Shown: piece after piece, positions 10,881-22,246 of the stretch
How positions within the stretch are numbered: the stretch's first letter is position 1
Layout: every line of letters begins with the position of its first letter
NCBI GenBank assembly: GCA_015039465.1
Contig: MU130512.1
Location: 156,748 to 220,747, forward strand
Direction of reading: 5' to 3'
Length of the DNA: 64,000 bases
From: Phlegmacium glaucopus
Taxonomy: Eukaryota; Basidiomycota; Agaricomycetes; Agaricales; Cortinariaceae
The notes under the pieces: model-generated
The model's input: only the letters and a program-made list of their open reading frames with translations
Databases searched by the model: none
Told to the model about the DNA's origin: nothing
Translations under genes and position numbers: made by a program

Positions 10881-11122
10881 GTGTTTGAGGGTCCAGTCTT
10901 TTGCCTTTTTTGGCAATTTTGCAGGTGGCATGTTGTTGTTGAAATTCTCCAATGAAACTAGGGTTCCCAAAAAGGAAAAATTTCCAGTTAATTAACCAGA
11001 AAAAGACTGGACCAGCCCTGAAATTTTGTGTTCTAAACCCCTAATTATGGTGGGGAATTTTTATGGCAATGCTCTAGCTCAAGAAATTGCCAAAAAAGGC
11101 AAAAGACCAGACCCTCAAACAC
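10881..11122. mobile_element. TA-flanked MITE (242 bp)
   Basis: The terminal inverted repeats are about 39 bp with two mismatches, starting GTGTTTGAGGGTC, and are flanked by TA on both sides (10879-10880 and 11123-11124). No coding capacity. TA duplication and size fit a Tc1/mariner-derived (Stowaway-like) MITE; no source transposase is in the window. Confidence 0.8.
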
Positions 11123-11160
11123 TAAATTTCAAGGAAATTGTATAGCTGATACCTGCTGAC

Positions 11161-11739
11161 TGTTAAGTTCAAAACAAGGGGTCACGTCGGAGTAACGCCG
11201 GATCGGACGGAACGGAACCAGAACAAGTAACGGAAAGGACTTTGGCCTCAGCATATGTGCTGTGCTGCCCAGCTCCTACAATGTCCTGATTTCAGAACTG
11301 GAAGAGAACAGAAAGTCGGAAGACCTCAGTGACTTTAGAGGACGAACAAGAGGAGGAAACTAAGATGATATTTGAACTGAGGGAAAACATACAAGTTTGA
11401 GTACTTTAAATATAAAAGAAATTGCAACTGAAATATAGAATATAAATATAAGTGCTGCGTTCTGCTCCCGGAAAAGGTCCTGCATTCTAGGGTGAATAAT
11501 CCATGGCTGGTTTGCTGACTGATAGTGGGAAAGTGATGACAAAGGAATAGTTGTTGTGACGAAGGTGTGGTAAGGGGTTTGGGATATCGTCGGAAGAGTC
11601 GGAGTGATACGGGGAAGTCTCAGAGTCAGACGTAGGAGGAGTAGAGTCGGAGACAAGGGAAAGTACTGGAACAGAGTATGGACTACCGGAAACAACTCCG
11701 ACAGAGTCAGACCGGAGTGACGTGTGATGGAATGTAACA
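11161..11739 (-). repeat. Solo LTR of the outer gypsy family
   Basis: A 579-bp copy of the LTR at 10037-10623, with the same TGTTA/TAACA ends. It is flanked on both sides by CTGAC (11156-11160 and 11740-11744), a perfect 5-bp target duplication, with no internal element sequence. This is the expected product of LTR-LTR recombination within a full element. Confidence 0.92.
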
Positions 11740-12489
11740 CTGACTAACATTACATCTATATGTATATATGGTTATAAAAGCAACAGCATCTGATGGAACC
11801 ACTTATGACAAACATGCATTCAATATTCAAGCATGTGAACAACTCAATGCATGGTTGGGTGGATTTGGGTCTATTCTCAAGTGAATGACTCGGACTCCTC
11901 TAAATTTTAACTGGTTCATACACATAATACTTTTTATCATACAAGAAATGTTATCAAGCAAAAAACAAATAAGCAAAAAAGAGAGAAGCAGGAAAGGTCA
12001 ATGACAATGATCATAGCAATAGTGATGCTTAATAAGTAAATAAATAAATTGTACATCCATACACATGTACATGTAACAGAGGCAGAACAAATAAATAAAC
12101 CAAATTTGGAGCAGACCCATCTGTAGGAGCTGGATTACACCAAGTCTGACAAAGAGTGTCTGTTTTGTGATGATTCTGATAATGGTAGCTATCAACTATG
12201 AATCTGGTTGTTTGTGACCAGGTGTTCCATTGACCTTGAGCAACAATATGCTTAAGTAATTGACAAGCTTTATCAATGCATACTGAACAGAACTCATTGT
12301 ATATTATTGCTCAGCATTGAAACTGCAGCAATGAATGTATCAAAGTGATGAATCGCCATCAATCTAACACAATGTTAAAACAGGTGAAATAGACAATCCG
12401 ACCTGTTAAAATAATTGTCAGACTATCCTATGAATCGCAAGTGAACTTGAGTTAACAGGGTGCGATCTCGGCTTCTAAGTGTAGCCCAT
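11740..12489. other. AT-rich intergenic stretch, no gene seen
   Basis: About 750 bp between the solo LTR and the 3' end of the minus-strand gene at 12490. It holds low-complexity TAAATAAATAAAT-like sequence near 12035 and only short chance frames. It probably includes the 3' UTR of the 12490 gene. Confidence 0.5.
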
Positions 12490-13791
12490 CTAAGAAATTT
12501 GGATTCCTCGAGAACTGGCATCCACCAATACCAATCGTGCGCCTTTCAACAGCCGAGTCTTCTTGACAGAGCCATCCGGATCCTTAACCTCATAAGACCA
12601 AGCATCCAAAGCGTTTCGAACATGAAGTCTACAAGGTGCATCATGGTTTATTTTGATGTAATCCACCATAGACAAATTACACCGCGTTTCTTGTGGATAT
12701 GTCGATGTATCAATAGTAGTAGTAACATTTAGAAGAAATGAAAGATCTGGATGAGTCTGGTGGTGATCCACATTGGTGGTGGCTGATGATATTCTGGATT
12801 GCGGTGAAAAATTGAAGGAGATTCCGAGAGGACCAAGTTTGCCGACTTTGCGGAGGCGAAGTAGAAAGTCCCAGAAATCGAGGATGGAGCCTTGGGTCCA
12901 GGAAACTTGATCGTTGACTACGGGTGAGGAAGGAATCGGGATAATGTGGGAAGGGTCGAGAAAAGCTCCGGAGGTACAATTTTTCCAAGGAAACGTGCCA
13001 CGAACGGGGATCAACCAAGCCACACGCGCGTCATCGGGTAAAGAAAATGTTATGTATGGCGCAATGAAAACGGGTTCCGTTTTCTCGAATGGCTTTCCTT
13101 TAGGAGGAGACGGCGAAGGACAGAAAGGCGAGGGGTATACATGGGGCTAACATTATGGGGCTGAGCCTAGCTTTCGGATAGTTACGCAGACAAATTATTG
13201 TTTACCTTGGGAATAAACCCATACAACGCTCCCATTTCGAGTTTCCTCCGCTTTGCCTGTGGCTCCGACACGGAATCCGGGCTCCTTTCCCGTTTCTCAA
13301 TAATTGGATTTGTCAGTAATTGTGGTTCCAACTTCTGTTCTTGATGGGCGTTGTTACGGAAAATTGAACCCAAATCGGTGTTAACGAACTCGTCTAGATC
13401 ATCGAGACTGAATACTTCGTCTTGAGTAACAACCGAGCCCCACTCCTTGAGATCACACAACCCCGCTTCGTGCGGAGGTCTCGTTGGAGGTACGTTAGCA
13501 AAGCTGTAGACAGTTTCTTACACATAAATCAGATTACGCAGATTTGGAGAAGAGGGAAGGAAAAAGCGAACTGGGTTTTGGCTCAGGAAAACGCGTCAGT
13601 AATGGGGACACTATTTTCTCGTTTCTCCATCCTGAAGATGTTGATAGAGCATTTTGAACAAGTCTGTGCCCTTGGGCTAATAGCTTATTTTGCGAGGCTC
13701 GAGATAAGACCATTGAGTTGTGCACATAGTTATGTACCGTCACAGTGTACGGAGTTGCCTGTAAGTCTGATGTTGATTGAGTTAGAGTCAT
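12490..13791 (-). CDS. Hypothetical protein, 394 aa, three exons
   Basis: Exons 13791-13538, 13479-13206 and 13146-12490 join in frame through two introns of 58 and 59 nt. The first uses GTAATC with a CTAAC branch site, the second GTAAAC with a GTTAG acceptor. The ATG at 13791 gives MTLTQSTSDL. I do not recognise the family. Features are a mixed Ser/Pro-rich N-terminal half and a basic patch, EPQAKRRKLE, in the second exon that could be a nuclear localisation signal. The C-terminal third looks folded (VFIAPYITFSLPDDARVAWL, later TRLLKGARLVLVDASSRG). No signal peptide or membrane segment is evident. The gene is divergent from the bHLH gene at 14179 with a 387-bp shared upstream region. Confidence 0.7.
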
Positions 13792-14178
13792 CAGGAGGAG
13801 TCGTGGCTGTAATCACGGGATCACCACTGAAAACGGAAGGGAAATGAGCAGCGCTGGTGTTATCTTTGGATTCAATCGATAACGTGCTCCACTTGGGTCC
13901 ATTGTACCCATTCCGTTGCCTTTTTCCCCAGAACCCTAGCAGTCGGAGATCCGCGAATTCACAAGACAAAATTGATTCGAACGTGTGTCTATCCCAGCCA
14001 ATCAGAATTCAGATATTCTGTCGTGTGCTCCGTGCCTGTCGACCTTTGCACGTTTCATGGGGCACACGAGCACTGGCTTGGGCATGACTATACGTAGTGG
14101 CGCATGTCAACTGGATTCGTTCAATAGCCTTCATCTGCTTCAAACCATTACATAAAGCAGTTCTACGTATCCCCCCCC
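13792..14178. promoter_or_regulatory. Shared divergent promoter region
   Basis: The 387 bp between the start codons of the minus-strand hypothetical gene and the plus-strand bHLH gene. A C8 run lies directly before the bHLH ATG. No clear TATA box was found. Inferred to carry both promoters from position only. Confidence 0.45.
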
Positions 14179-15360
14179 ATGTCAGAGTTGCAGAAGGACC
14201 TATACTCAGCTAGCTGTAACCCACCTCGACGTGCAAAGCGTATTTCTATTGTTGAATCATCTCAACTTTCACACGACCGTGCGACCCTTCCAATGCCCTC
14301 AACCATGCCCGCAGTAAGCTCTATCACTACAGACGCCATTCCAGCACCACCAGCTGCAGCACCTGCAAAGCGAGGTCGCAAACCCGGGCCCTTGTCTCGC
14401 TCAGCCCGAGAAGCTCAGCGCCGACTGAATCACTCCATCATCGAGAAGGCAAGGCGTACCAAGATCAACGATGCCCTCGCAACTTTGAGGCAACTCGTTC
14501 CAGTCGATTATGGTTCCACACAACCACAAAACGAGCCACATGAGGAGGAAGACGACGACGACGACGACGAATACCCTGAAGAAGGTGCGAAACGGACGAA
14601 ACCGAAACCGAAGCCCAAAGGTACTGGCAAGCGAGAGGAGAAGGAGAAGGAATTCAAGCTAGAGATCCTCGTCAGGACTGTCTCATTTCTTCAGGACCTC
14701 CTTCAACGTGTCGACGCCATGGAGAATAGCTTACCAGTTTGCAAACACTGTGGAGAAGCTACCGAACCTTGCAAAAAACGGAAACACAGTCAAGTATACG
14801 ACGAAGACGACAACGATTATAGGAATCCCAAGATCCCTCGCAATGCAGAAACCTCCTCAAAAGTTCTCAATAGCCCAGTTCCCACTACAGAACCGCAAAC
14901 CACCGGAAACAGATCACAAGCCCGCCTCCCGTCCATCTCATCATGGCTTCCCAATGTTGTCATTGACCCAAGTCTCCTCCCACCCCAAAACAAACCCGAA
15001 CGATCTGTCAGCCCCAGTTCTGCCTATCTCCCTTCTCCACCCTCCTCGACGCACTTTGATCCCATTAGGACATCCCAAGTGCCGCCTGTCTTGAACCTCG
15101 GTCCGGTAGCTACAGCCGCTATGGTCACACTACCCCGCACCTCGGAAGACGAGTCCGCTGCGTCTCTTCTCCTTCAAATCGCCACATCCCCTCCTTTCCG
15201 ACCATCCTTAGCGACTTCATCAACCAATTCAAGCTACAATCTTCCTGATCCATCTAAATTTTTGTTACATTCTGACGTAAGGCACCAAAGGCTGGGACAG
15301 GTCCGACAACCCCAAACGCCCGGATCGCTTTTGGGTTTATATCAAGAGCAGAAGTATTAA
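14179..15360 (+). CDS. bHLH transcription factor with AT-hook-like motif, 393 aa
   Basis: A single exon. An AT-hook-like KRGRKPGP (residues about 64-71) directly precedes the basic region REAQRRLNHSIIEKARRTK (77-95), which has the H-E-R arrangement of factors that bind CACGTG-type E-boxes. Helix 1 continues to about residue 108 (INDALATLRQLVP). The loop is unusually long (about 50 residues), with an acidic run E3D6E and a Lys/Pro-rich part, then helix 2 FKLEILVRTVSFLQDLLQRV (159-178). The C-terminal half is Ser/Pro-rich and presumably regulatory; two Cys pairs (CKHCG and EPC) lie just after helix 2. Long-loop bHLH proteins of this kind occur in fungi; the specific target genes cannot be inferred. 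Confidence 0.88.
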   Translation: MSELQKDLYSASCNPPRRAKRISIVESSQLSHDRATLPMPSTMPAVSSITTDAIPAPPAAAPAKRGRKPGPLSRSAREAQRRLNHSIIEKARRTKINDALATLRQLVPVDYGSTQPQNEPHEEEDDDDDDEYPEEGAKRTKPKPKPKGTGKREEKEKEFKLEILVRTVSFLQDLLQRVDAMENSLPVCKHCGEATEPCKKRKHSQVYDEDDNDYRNPKIPRNAETSSKVLNSPVPTTEPQTTGNRSQARLPSISSWLPNVVIDPSLLPPQNKPERSVSPSSAYLPSPPSSTHFDPIRTSQVPPVLNLGPVATAAMVTLPRTSEDESAASLLLQIATSPPFRPSLATSSTNSSYNLPDPSKFLLHSDVRHQRLGQVRQPQTPGSLLGLYQEQKY

Positions 15361-15897
15361 TACGAGCCCTCCATTGAGGCGAGCCTCTTCAGCAATCTTT
15401 GACCAATTAGATAATGGAACTTGCTCTTGAAGAATGAAAGAAAGAATCGGATACTTGTAAGTCGACAACTGTAAGTTATATCTACAATGTAAAAACCCTC
15501 CAAAATATATATTATTATTTTCATTCAGCTGAGGTCAGAACCAGTCATGATCGCAGTGTTTCTACCAAGTGACTTTCAAGGAGGACTGTGTAACTTCAGT
15601 AGCTTCAGTTACTTACTCTCCTCTTCTCTGGTATTTCGCGGAAACGGATAGTACTGGCTCAAACAAGAGAGAAAATCATGCATCAAATCAGCTCTAACTT
15701 TGATTAACCTCGCATTATAAGCACTTCTAAAGACTGGCTTTTAATGATGGCACAGCCATTTGGAAGTGATGCAGGATAAATTTGTTGAGATCATCAGCTA
15801 TAATAAATGTTTTCTTAATTTTAGAAAAAGGGGAAAAAAATAAACCAATCAAAAAAACACATACCCATCTCATGTGGCGCCTCCTGAGGTATCTATT
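15361..15897. other. Convergent intergenic region, 3' UTRs
   Basis: Lies between the stops of the plus-strand bHLH gene and the minus-strand hydrolase gene. AT-rich, with short runs such as TATATATTATTATTTTC near 15510. No gene or repeat recognised. Confidence 0.5.
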
Positions 15898-17454
15898 TTA
15901 TTGTTTTTGAGAGATCAGATAAGGCAAAAAAAGAGCCGAGGGCGCGACGCGTACCAAATGGCCTCCACCCATGATTTTCACATTAGTTGACTTCTTCGGA
16001 CGTACCCAAACACGATACTTCGTCGTACCAGGCTTCCCAAGCTCTGGTGCACCAGGTTTTCCAGGCATAAGCCACCTCATCACAATCCTTTCATCTAGGT
16101 TAACGAGACGCTCGTACACTTCGAATGCCGTGTGTATATCTGCAAAAACCACGGCTTCTAGTACGCCTGGCATCTTAAGCTTGGCAATTTCTTTCCCGTG
16201 CTCGTCTTTGGTAAGGTAGATACCGCAATCGACGTAGATCCGAAGAACGGCTGGATGCCAGGCTTGAAAAAAGGGATTTTTTGAAAATGAATCAAGGGCT
16301 TCTTGTCTATTTAGGAAGGTAAGTTATATCGTGTAAAAAAATAAGAAGGTAATGGAATGCAAGTCTGCTTGCCTGGAAGACCAAGTATCTCGTCGACTTA
16401 GAGCGCCCGGGAGAAAGAGGCTAGGTTTCACGTCGTCAGGATTCGGAGGTTGGAGGATCACTGGGTCAACTAAGACCAAGGAGTGAAATAAATTTGGATA
16501 AACTGAAGCTGCGAGTGAACTAAACTACAATTTAGTTTTTTTTCGGACAAAAGGAACTATTGAGATTCGAGCCCTACCAGATACATCCGCCGTAGGAATG
16601 CCCTACAGCCACGAGCTTGCGATCCTTGAACCCTCTTTGTATACGTAGTGATGTCTCCTCGGCTGAGACTCGCTGTAAATGGACAGGGAGCACTGTGCCA
16701 GTTGGGGTAGGGGGTAGGAAATGCAAGAGGAAGTTGGCGACGTCGCGTCCGCCATCGATCCAATCGGCTTCATACGAGACAAATGAAATTGACGATTCGT
16801 GAACAGAAATCCATAAAACGAACTCACATACTCCCGAAGCTTTTGCTGCATTGATAAGGCCTGCGTCACCATGATGCACAGACTCCCACGCCCAAATCTC
16901 GTCTATGACTCCAGCAGCAGGCAAAGAAAGTAGGCGGCCTACTACCGGTTCCCAAATCTACAACACACATACAAGTTCGATATGTTGAATATGGAATTCC
17001 AAGATAAGCTTTTGTGACTCACCTCCTTAGGAAACCCATTGGCGTGTGCCAAGAACAACGTCACTCCCGTCCTGTTGGACAAATCTAAACCTTTCTTGAC
17101 ATACCGATTAACGCAGTTCCAAAGAATCAGAGGGTATCCATCCGTCACTTTGGTATCGTTACCCCAGTCAAGGAGCTGTGAAGCAGATTCTGCTAATACC
17201 TGACGTCGTTCTTCCTTTGTTGCGCCTGCATGAGGGAGTTTCGGCAGAGGGATTAGTGGGGTAGTCCGCAGGTACGATGCAGGGAATAGATGCGTAGTGA
17301 GCGTGAATGGAACATCAAATGCAGGTTTACGAGGAGGTGAAGGTAAAGCTGGCAAGTCGAGGGGTTCTGGGGGTGGGTACACCGGTAAGGCATCTCTGAC
17401 GTGATACTTGTTCCATGTAAACGGTGGTGGCTGGGGATAAGCGTTCTGCTCCAT
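15898..17454 (-). CDS. Alpha/beta hydrolase (LPX1-like), 435 aa, five exons
   Basis: Exons 17454-17023, 16957-16828, 16767-16578, 16519-16373 and 16306-15898 join in frame to 435 codons plus stop. Family signatures are the oxyanion-side LFLAHANGFPKEIWEPV and EIWAWESVHHGDAGLINAAK. The nucleophile elbow is GHSYGG (catalytic Ser). SLVLVDPVIL follows the elbow, and a late GGGHLVRV supplies the catalytic His. These match the fungal alpha/beta hydrolase family that includes yeast peroxisomal Lpx1 and several secondary-metabolism hydrolases. The C-terminus (ISQKQ) is not a canonical peroxisomal signal. The fourth intron (16372-16307) starts with GCAAGC, a GC-AG intron. Substrate unknown. Confidence 0.85.
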
Positions 17455-19714
17455 TGATAACACCAAGGCTCTAATAGCTTGTATCGCTGGCCTCTAGAAG
17501 TTGGATACAAACCAATGGTTATTGGTGGGTGTTATTTTTAAATTTCACGTGGTTCAAGTGCGCCCGGGCTTTGGAGTAGCCGCATCCATAGCGACTCACT
17601 TCCAGGAAATATGGGCAGGTATATGATATTTGACCCACAAGGAACAGTGTTGCCTTATCTAAAAACATCACGTGCCATCTGAACGGCTCTGGACATATGG
17701 TCATGGCATGTCATGTCATCTTGCAGGCTTTACATAACAAAAGCCTTACCGCGGTGAGTTCACATCAGAGTACCCGGAACAAGGCTCGAAAAATGCTTCT
17801 GTGGACAAGAGGGACTTTTGGTTGTGTTGAGACTTCTGTGGGCTTCCCGGTCCCGCGCTTCGGACTGCCTAGAGAAGGCTGAGGCTGAGAAGCCTCTTCG
17901 ATATGACGACTATGGGTTATTGTTAACCAAAACTGCCCTCCATCCGTTATCTATCGGACCCCCAAGATCATTAGTATCAAACAATAAGTCTCATGACGCA
18001 AAAAGAGACTGACACGCGACCCCTAGTAGTATGTGATATTCGCTTCGATTGGTTTTCTCCTAATCAGAATCTTCCATCACTATCATCAATTCCACCCCTC
18101 CATTCATTACCGCCCCATGATCGATACAGCCAGTATTTTTTTGGTAAATCACTGTTTTCAAGACATATCTGCCACTGTCACTGGTAATCATTTAATCAGC
18201 CTTTAGGTTCCTTATCTATCATTTTAGACTTCAACTTTATTTCGGCAAGGTCAACGTCTAGAAGACTCGTCGTGGAAATGCCTCATCCGGGCCCCGAAAT
18301 CGATAGAGCTGTCATAGGGCATTTGACGTCACTGTTGCAGCGGCGTTGAAAAACCATCAAGCTGATCGATCGTTTTTTGTCATCGAATTGTCTCTTCCTG
18401 CCTTAGCCTAACTTAACCAATCGTTCCCAACATTGCGGCTTACACTGGGAACGATTACTACAATGTGGCGATTGCTCATATATATCGTCTATCTCTATCT
18501 CGTTTTCAAATTCCCATCTGCCCCCTCGCTAAGCACTTGAGCATCTATGTATATTGATAGCTTGATCAAGACGGTGACATACATCCTACTTGAAATTTGT
18601 TGTGCTCCTCCCGTTCTTCACAATTGGTCAGCTGGGTGCCACTCATGTCTCTACTTCTCGATCTTCCTTTGGGCATCGTTATATATTTCCAATGGCTGCA
18701 TTTTACCATGTTATCAGTTTGGAGCCTTGCGGCCTCCTGCAGACATTCCAGCATGAATTAATCTCTTTTTGTATAAATGCAATTTTTTTGAGTCTATTAG
18801 CGCTGAGCCACAGTATCATTATTAGTGAAGCTATCGGATGTCGAGTTCTCTGCAGATAACGGCTAACTTTTAGTTCAGATTTAAATTTTCTCCGTAAATT
18901 CAAGTTGGATTAGGCCGTGGGGGATTTCGGGCAGACTTGTTAGTTAATTTAATTTTTTGGAGTTAAAATTTCATGTGGTCCAAGTCGTCGCTGCCTACCG
19001 TGGGCTGGTATTTAATTCTTCGGGCGCTTATTAGTATCAGACATCGACTGACTGCGTTGAACTGATCGGCCTTTGCCGTGTCGGTCGCAAGTTAGACTCG
19101 TTTCTGTCATACACAACCTGAATTAAATTCGAAAGACATGACGGTGGTATTGATGCTAGCATTTCTGATAATTTCGAATGTCTGCTCAACGAAGTGGCTG
19201 TTTATATTCAGTCTCAACATCACGTTATTGATCGCAACTTGAAAGTCTCCACCTCTTCAGTGGTGACTACTTGGCTATATTAGTACTGTACTGATGACTA
19301 TAAACTGAATATCTCCAGTAATGTACTGCCCTGGAAAACTTTTAATGCCAAACCTTGACCAGACACCGCTCACTGATAATTACTGAAAGCCTTCAAGCAG
19401 TCACACATGGCTCTTCCACCTTACAAATACAGGCACGGTAAAAAAAGTTACAATTTGTTACGAGCAATTGCTAACTGGATCCGATCTATAGTAATAACTT
19501 GAATGTCATACCAGTGCATTGGGGTGGGTACCGCACGCACCATTGTGATCACACCGCTAGCCTTCGCAATCGGAAGTGATATCTTGACCGTTCGCAACTT
19601 ATAGAAGGCCTGTTAGGTGATACACCCGACCACAGTGAGATCAGATGATGATGATTCATTCGGTCGTACATTCTGCTCGGATCCCTCCCTCCCCTAGCTT
19701 CCTGCTTATCGACC
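17455..19714. other. 2.3-kb intergenic region without recognisable gene
   Basis: Only short frames are present on both strands and none splices into a convincing protein. Two short related stretches, AAATTTCACGTGGTTCAAGT (17541) and a variant near 18965, hint at an old dispersed repeat. No tRNA-like B box was found. Confidence 0.45.
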
Positions 19715-20191
19715 TCAAGGACACTCTCCGCTTCTCATATCAGATGCTAGAAGCCTTTCGTCAACAGTCTTCTCGGCCTCCTCCCACATAGCCATATCTT
19801 CGAGAAGCCGCTCTCGTATGTAACGTTCATCCACATGGCCAAACACGAGTCCGACACTCTTTAGTAACTTGGTAGCTTGGATAACCCAAACTTGACAGTC
19901 CCACGATAAATCATGCCTTATAATAGGAATTTCTTCAAGTCTTTCAGTAATTTCTGATATCGAACCTATCGGTATATCGCCAATGTGGCAACCGCCCCGA
20001 AACGTCGGAATCTTATTCAATGGTACTGTGGTCGACTCTGTCACGTAGGTAAACGAATCGGTGTTTCCACGAACTTCAAATGTATTAATATGTGATGATG
20101 AGGTGAGCGCAACCAGGTTCCAATGTTCAGTTCGAGTTGGATGTCCTTTAAGTTCGTACTGTGCAACGATGAGGGGTATCGGATCCAGCAT
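19715..20191 (-). CDS. Small hypothetical protein, 158 aa
   Basis: A single intronless frame with a well-placed ATG (20191) and balanced, globular composition. Motifs include GHPTRTEHWNLV near the N-terminus and CQVWVIQATKLLKSVGLVFG before a charged C-terminal helix (ERYIRERLLEDMAMWEEAEK). Similar short proteins of unknown function are common in Agaricomycetes, but I cannot assign a family with certainty. It has no signal peptide or membrane segment. It is divergent from the Mtg2 gene with only 223 bp between the start codons. Confidence 0.7.
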   Translation of the reverse strand: MLDPIPLIVAQYELKGHPTRTEHWNLVALTSSSHINTFEVRGNTDSFTYVTESTTVPLNKIPTFRGGCHIGDIPIGSISEITERLEEIPIIRHDLSWDCQVWVIQATKLLKSVGLVFGHVDERYIRERLLEDMAMWEEAEKTVDERLLASDMRSGECP

Positions 20192-20414
20192 GGTTTAAAG
20201 CTAAAGGTTATCAAGTAAGCGATAATAGAAACGGAGGCACCAGAAGCAAGTAATGTAATGAAATATACCTTGTTTCAAACGTCCCCTTCAGACTGTCTAG
20301 TATGTAGTGGGTTGGTTAGATTGAGTTATCGGCGTTCTCGCTTAAACTGCTAAAAATAACATTGTTAAACAAGCCAAATCCAACAGAAACTGCAAACCAG
20401 ACGACACACCGTCC
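20192..20414. promoter_or_regulatory. Compact divergent promoter
   Basis: 223 bp separate the starts of the 158-aa hypothetical gene (minus) and the Mtg2 gene (plus), so both must be driven from this interval. No clear TATA box. Confidence 0.45.
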
Positions 20415-22246
20415 ATGCCCCATCGTCTCACTTTTCCCAGGTCAATCATCCGTCTAAGTCGGTCGTATTCAACGCTAAATACTCCATATGAAGCCGCAAC
20501 AGTCGGAGGCACGAAGAAAGATGCAGCCAGTAGTTACACCAACGATGATCTTGAGACCTTCAGACGGCGCCGAAAAACAGATTGGAAACGGAGACAAGGC
20601 GTAAGGCTCAAAACACTACTTTATTCAGCTAATTTGACCTCAAATGTGCTAGGGTCAAACATTTCTTGACAATCTAATAGTCACAATCCGAGCTGGTGCG
20701 TAGTTCTGTGCAAAAATTGAGAGATAATTTTTAAGGCAAATCACCAGGCAAAGGCGGCGATGGCTGTGCCGCTTTCCATCGAGAGAAATTCAAACCATTT
20801 GGACCACCCTCTGGTGGGGACGGGGGTCGTGGTGGCGATGTTTATATACTTCCGACCTCCATGTTGACGACACTTTCAACGGTTCCCAATAAGATTCGAG
20901 GAGAGAATGGCGCACACGGACAGGGAACGTGGCAGAATGGAAGGAGTGGATCACCTCTTGTGATTAAAGTACCTGTGGGTACAATTGTTCGCCAATTACC
21001 TTGGGATGATCCCAGACGTGCGAAGGACTTCTGGGAATCCGAAGAAGAGTCATTGAACGGTCTATCCGCCTCTGACAAACGCGACAAGATGCGCGATAAC
21101 CGATGGGTACATTACCCTCGATATCAAGAAGCAAACGTAGCACGCGACTCCTTCAAAGAGGCGGAGAATGCATATTATAAGCAGGAACGAATGCGAAGAT
21201 ATGAAAACCGAAAAAAAATGGCAGCGGCAACGATTTACTTGGATCTAGATAAGGAAGAAAAGTTTGAGAGGCCAATCAATGCCCCCCTAGGAACCCGACA
21301 CCAGGAACCCCTTGGCCACCTGATTGCGGCTGGAGGTTTGGGAGGACTTGGAAACCCACATTTTGTTTCGACCGACAATCGCTCACCTAAATTCGCCACT
21401 CGAGGGCTCGAAGGGGAACGACTCACATTGTCATTGGAACTAAAGCTCCTTGCGGATGTCGGACTGGTAGGAATGCCGAATGCTGGCAAAAGCACATTAC
21501 TTCGCGCTCTGACGGGCGGAAGAGCCAAGAGTGAAGTTGCGAGTTATGCGTTTACCACTCTCAACCCAGTTGTCGGAATCGTTCGTGTGGCCGAGGATGG
21601 GACCTTTGAAGGCAGCATCGCAGGCCCGTCCGTTTACGACGAAACCCTTACCGAGGAACAACAAGAACGAGAACGCCTTGAGAGTGGGGAATATGCTACT
21701 GCTCTCACTCGGAACCAAACATCTAATGAGGATGAGGCTCCTGAAAACTACGACACTCCATCCAGACCGGGTCACCACTTCGATCTTTTTGAGAAGTTCC
21801 GTTTTACCATTGCAGATAATCCCGGACTTATAGCACGCGCCTCGGAAAATGTTGGATTGGGACACGCATTTTTACGTTCGATGGAACGTTCTCATGTGCT
21901 CGTGTATGTCGTCGATCTGTCAGTAGAGACTCCATGGGACGAATTAGGCATTCTTCGTGAAGAATTGGAAAAATACCAACCTGGCATGAGCGAAAAAGGA
22001 TGTATTGTGGTGGCTAACAAGGCAGATCTACTTGCAAGTGATGGCGATCCTGTGGAGATAGCAAAGGCGAAGGAGAAGCTCAAAGAACTGGAGAATTATG
22101 TCCAGACAAAAATGGTTCTTCAAGATGGGCGACACCTTGATGTTATTGCTATTGCGGCCAAGTTCAGCCAAAATTTGACCAAGGTCGTCGCGTTAATGCA
22201 AAAACACGTTCAGGAGGCGCGAGATCGCATGAATGAGGGGTCATAG
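20415..22246 (+). CDS. MTG2: Mitochondrial Obg-family GTPase (Mtg2), 575 aa, three exons
   Basis: Exons 20415-20600, 20653-20695 and 20748-22246 join through two 52-nt introns. The N-terminus (RSIIRLSRSYSTLN) is a plausible mitochondrial presequence. The glycine-rich Obg fold follows (TIRAGKGGDGCAAFHREKFK, GGDGGRGGDVYI, KVPVGTIV), with an insertion of about 100 charged residues after WDDPRRAK. The G domain has the P-loop GMPNAGKST (about residue 318), TTLNPVVG, the Walker B-like DNPGL and the guanine motif NKAD (about 500). Obg/Mtg2 proteins assist assembly of the large mitochondrial ribosomal subunit. A second, shorter glycine segment (AAGGLGGLGN) completes the Obg domain. No defect seen. 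Confidence 0.93.

Noticed and set aside
13730..13969. Upstream extension of the 12490-13791 gene
   Set aside because: It lacks an ATG and ends out of frame; the ATG at 13791 gives a complete spliced model.
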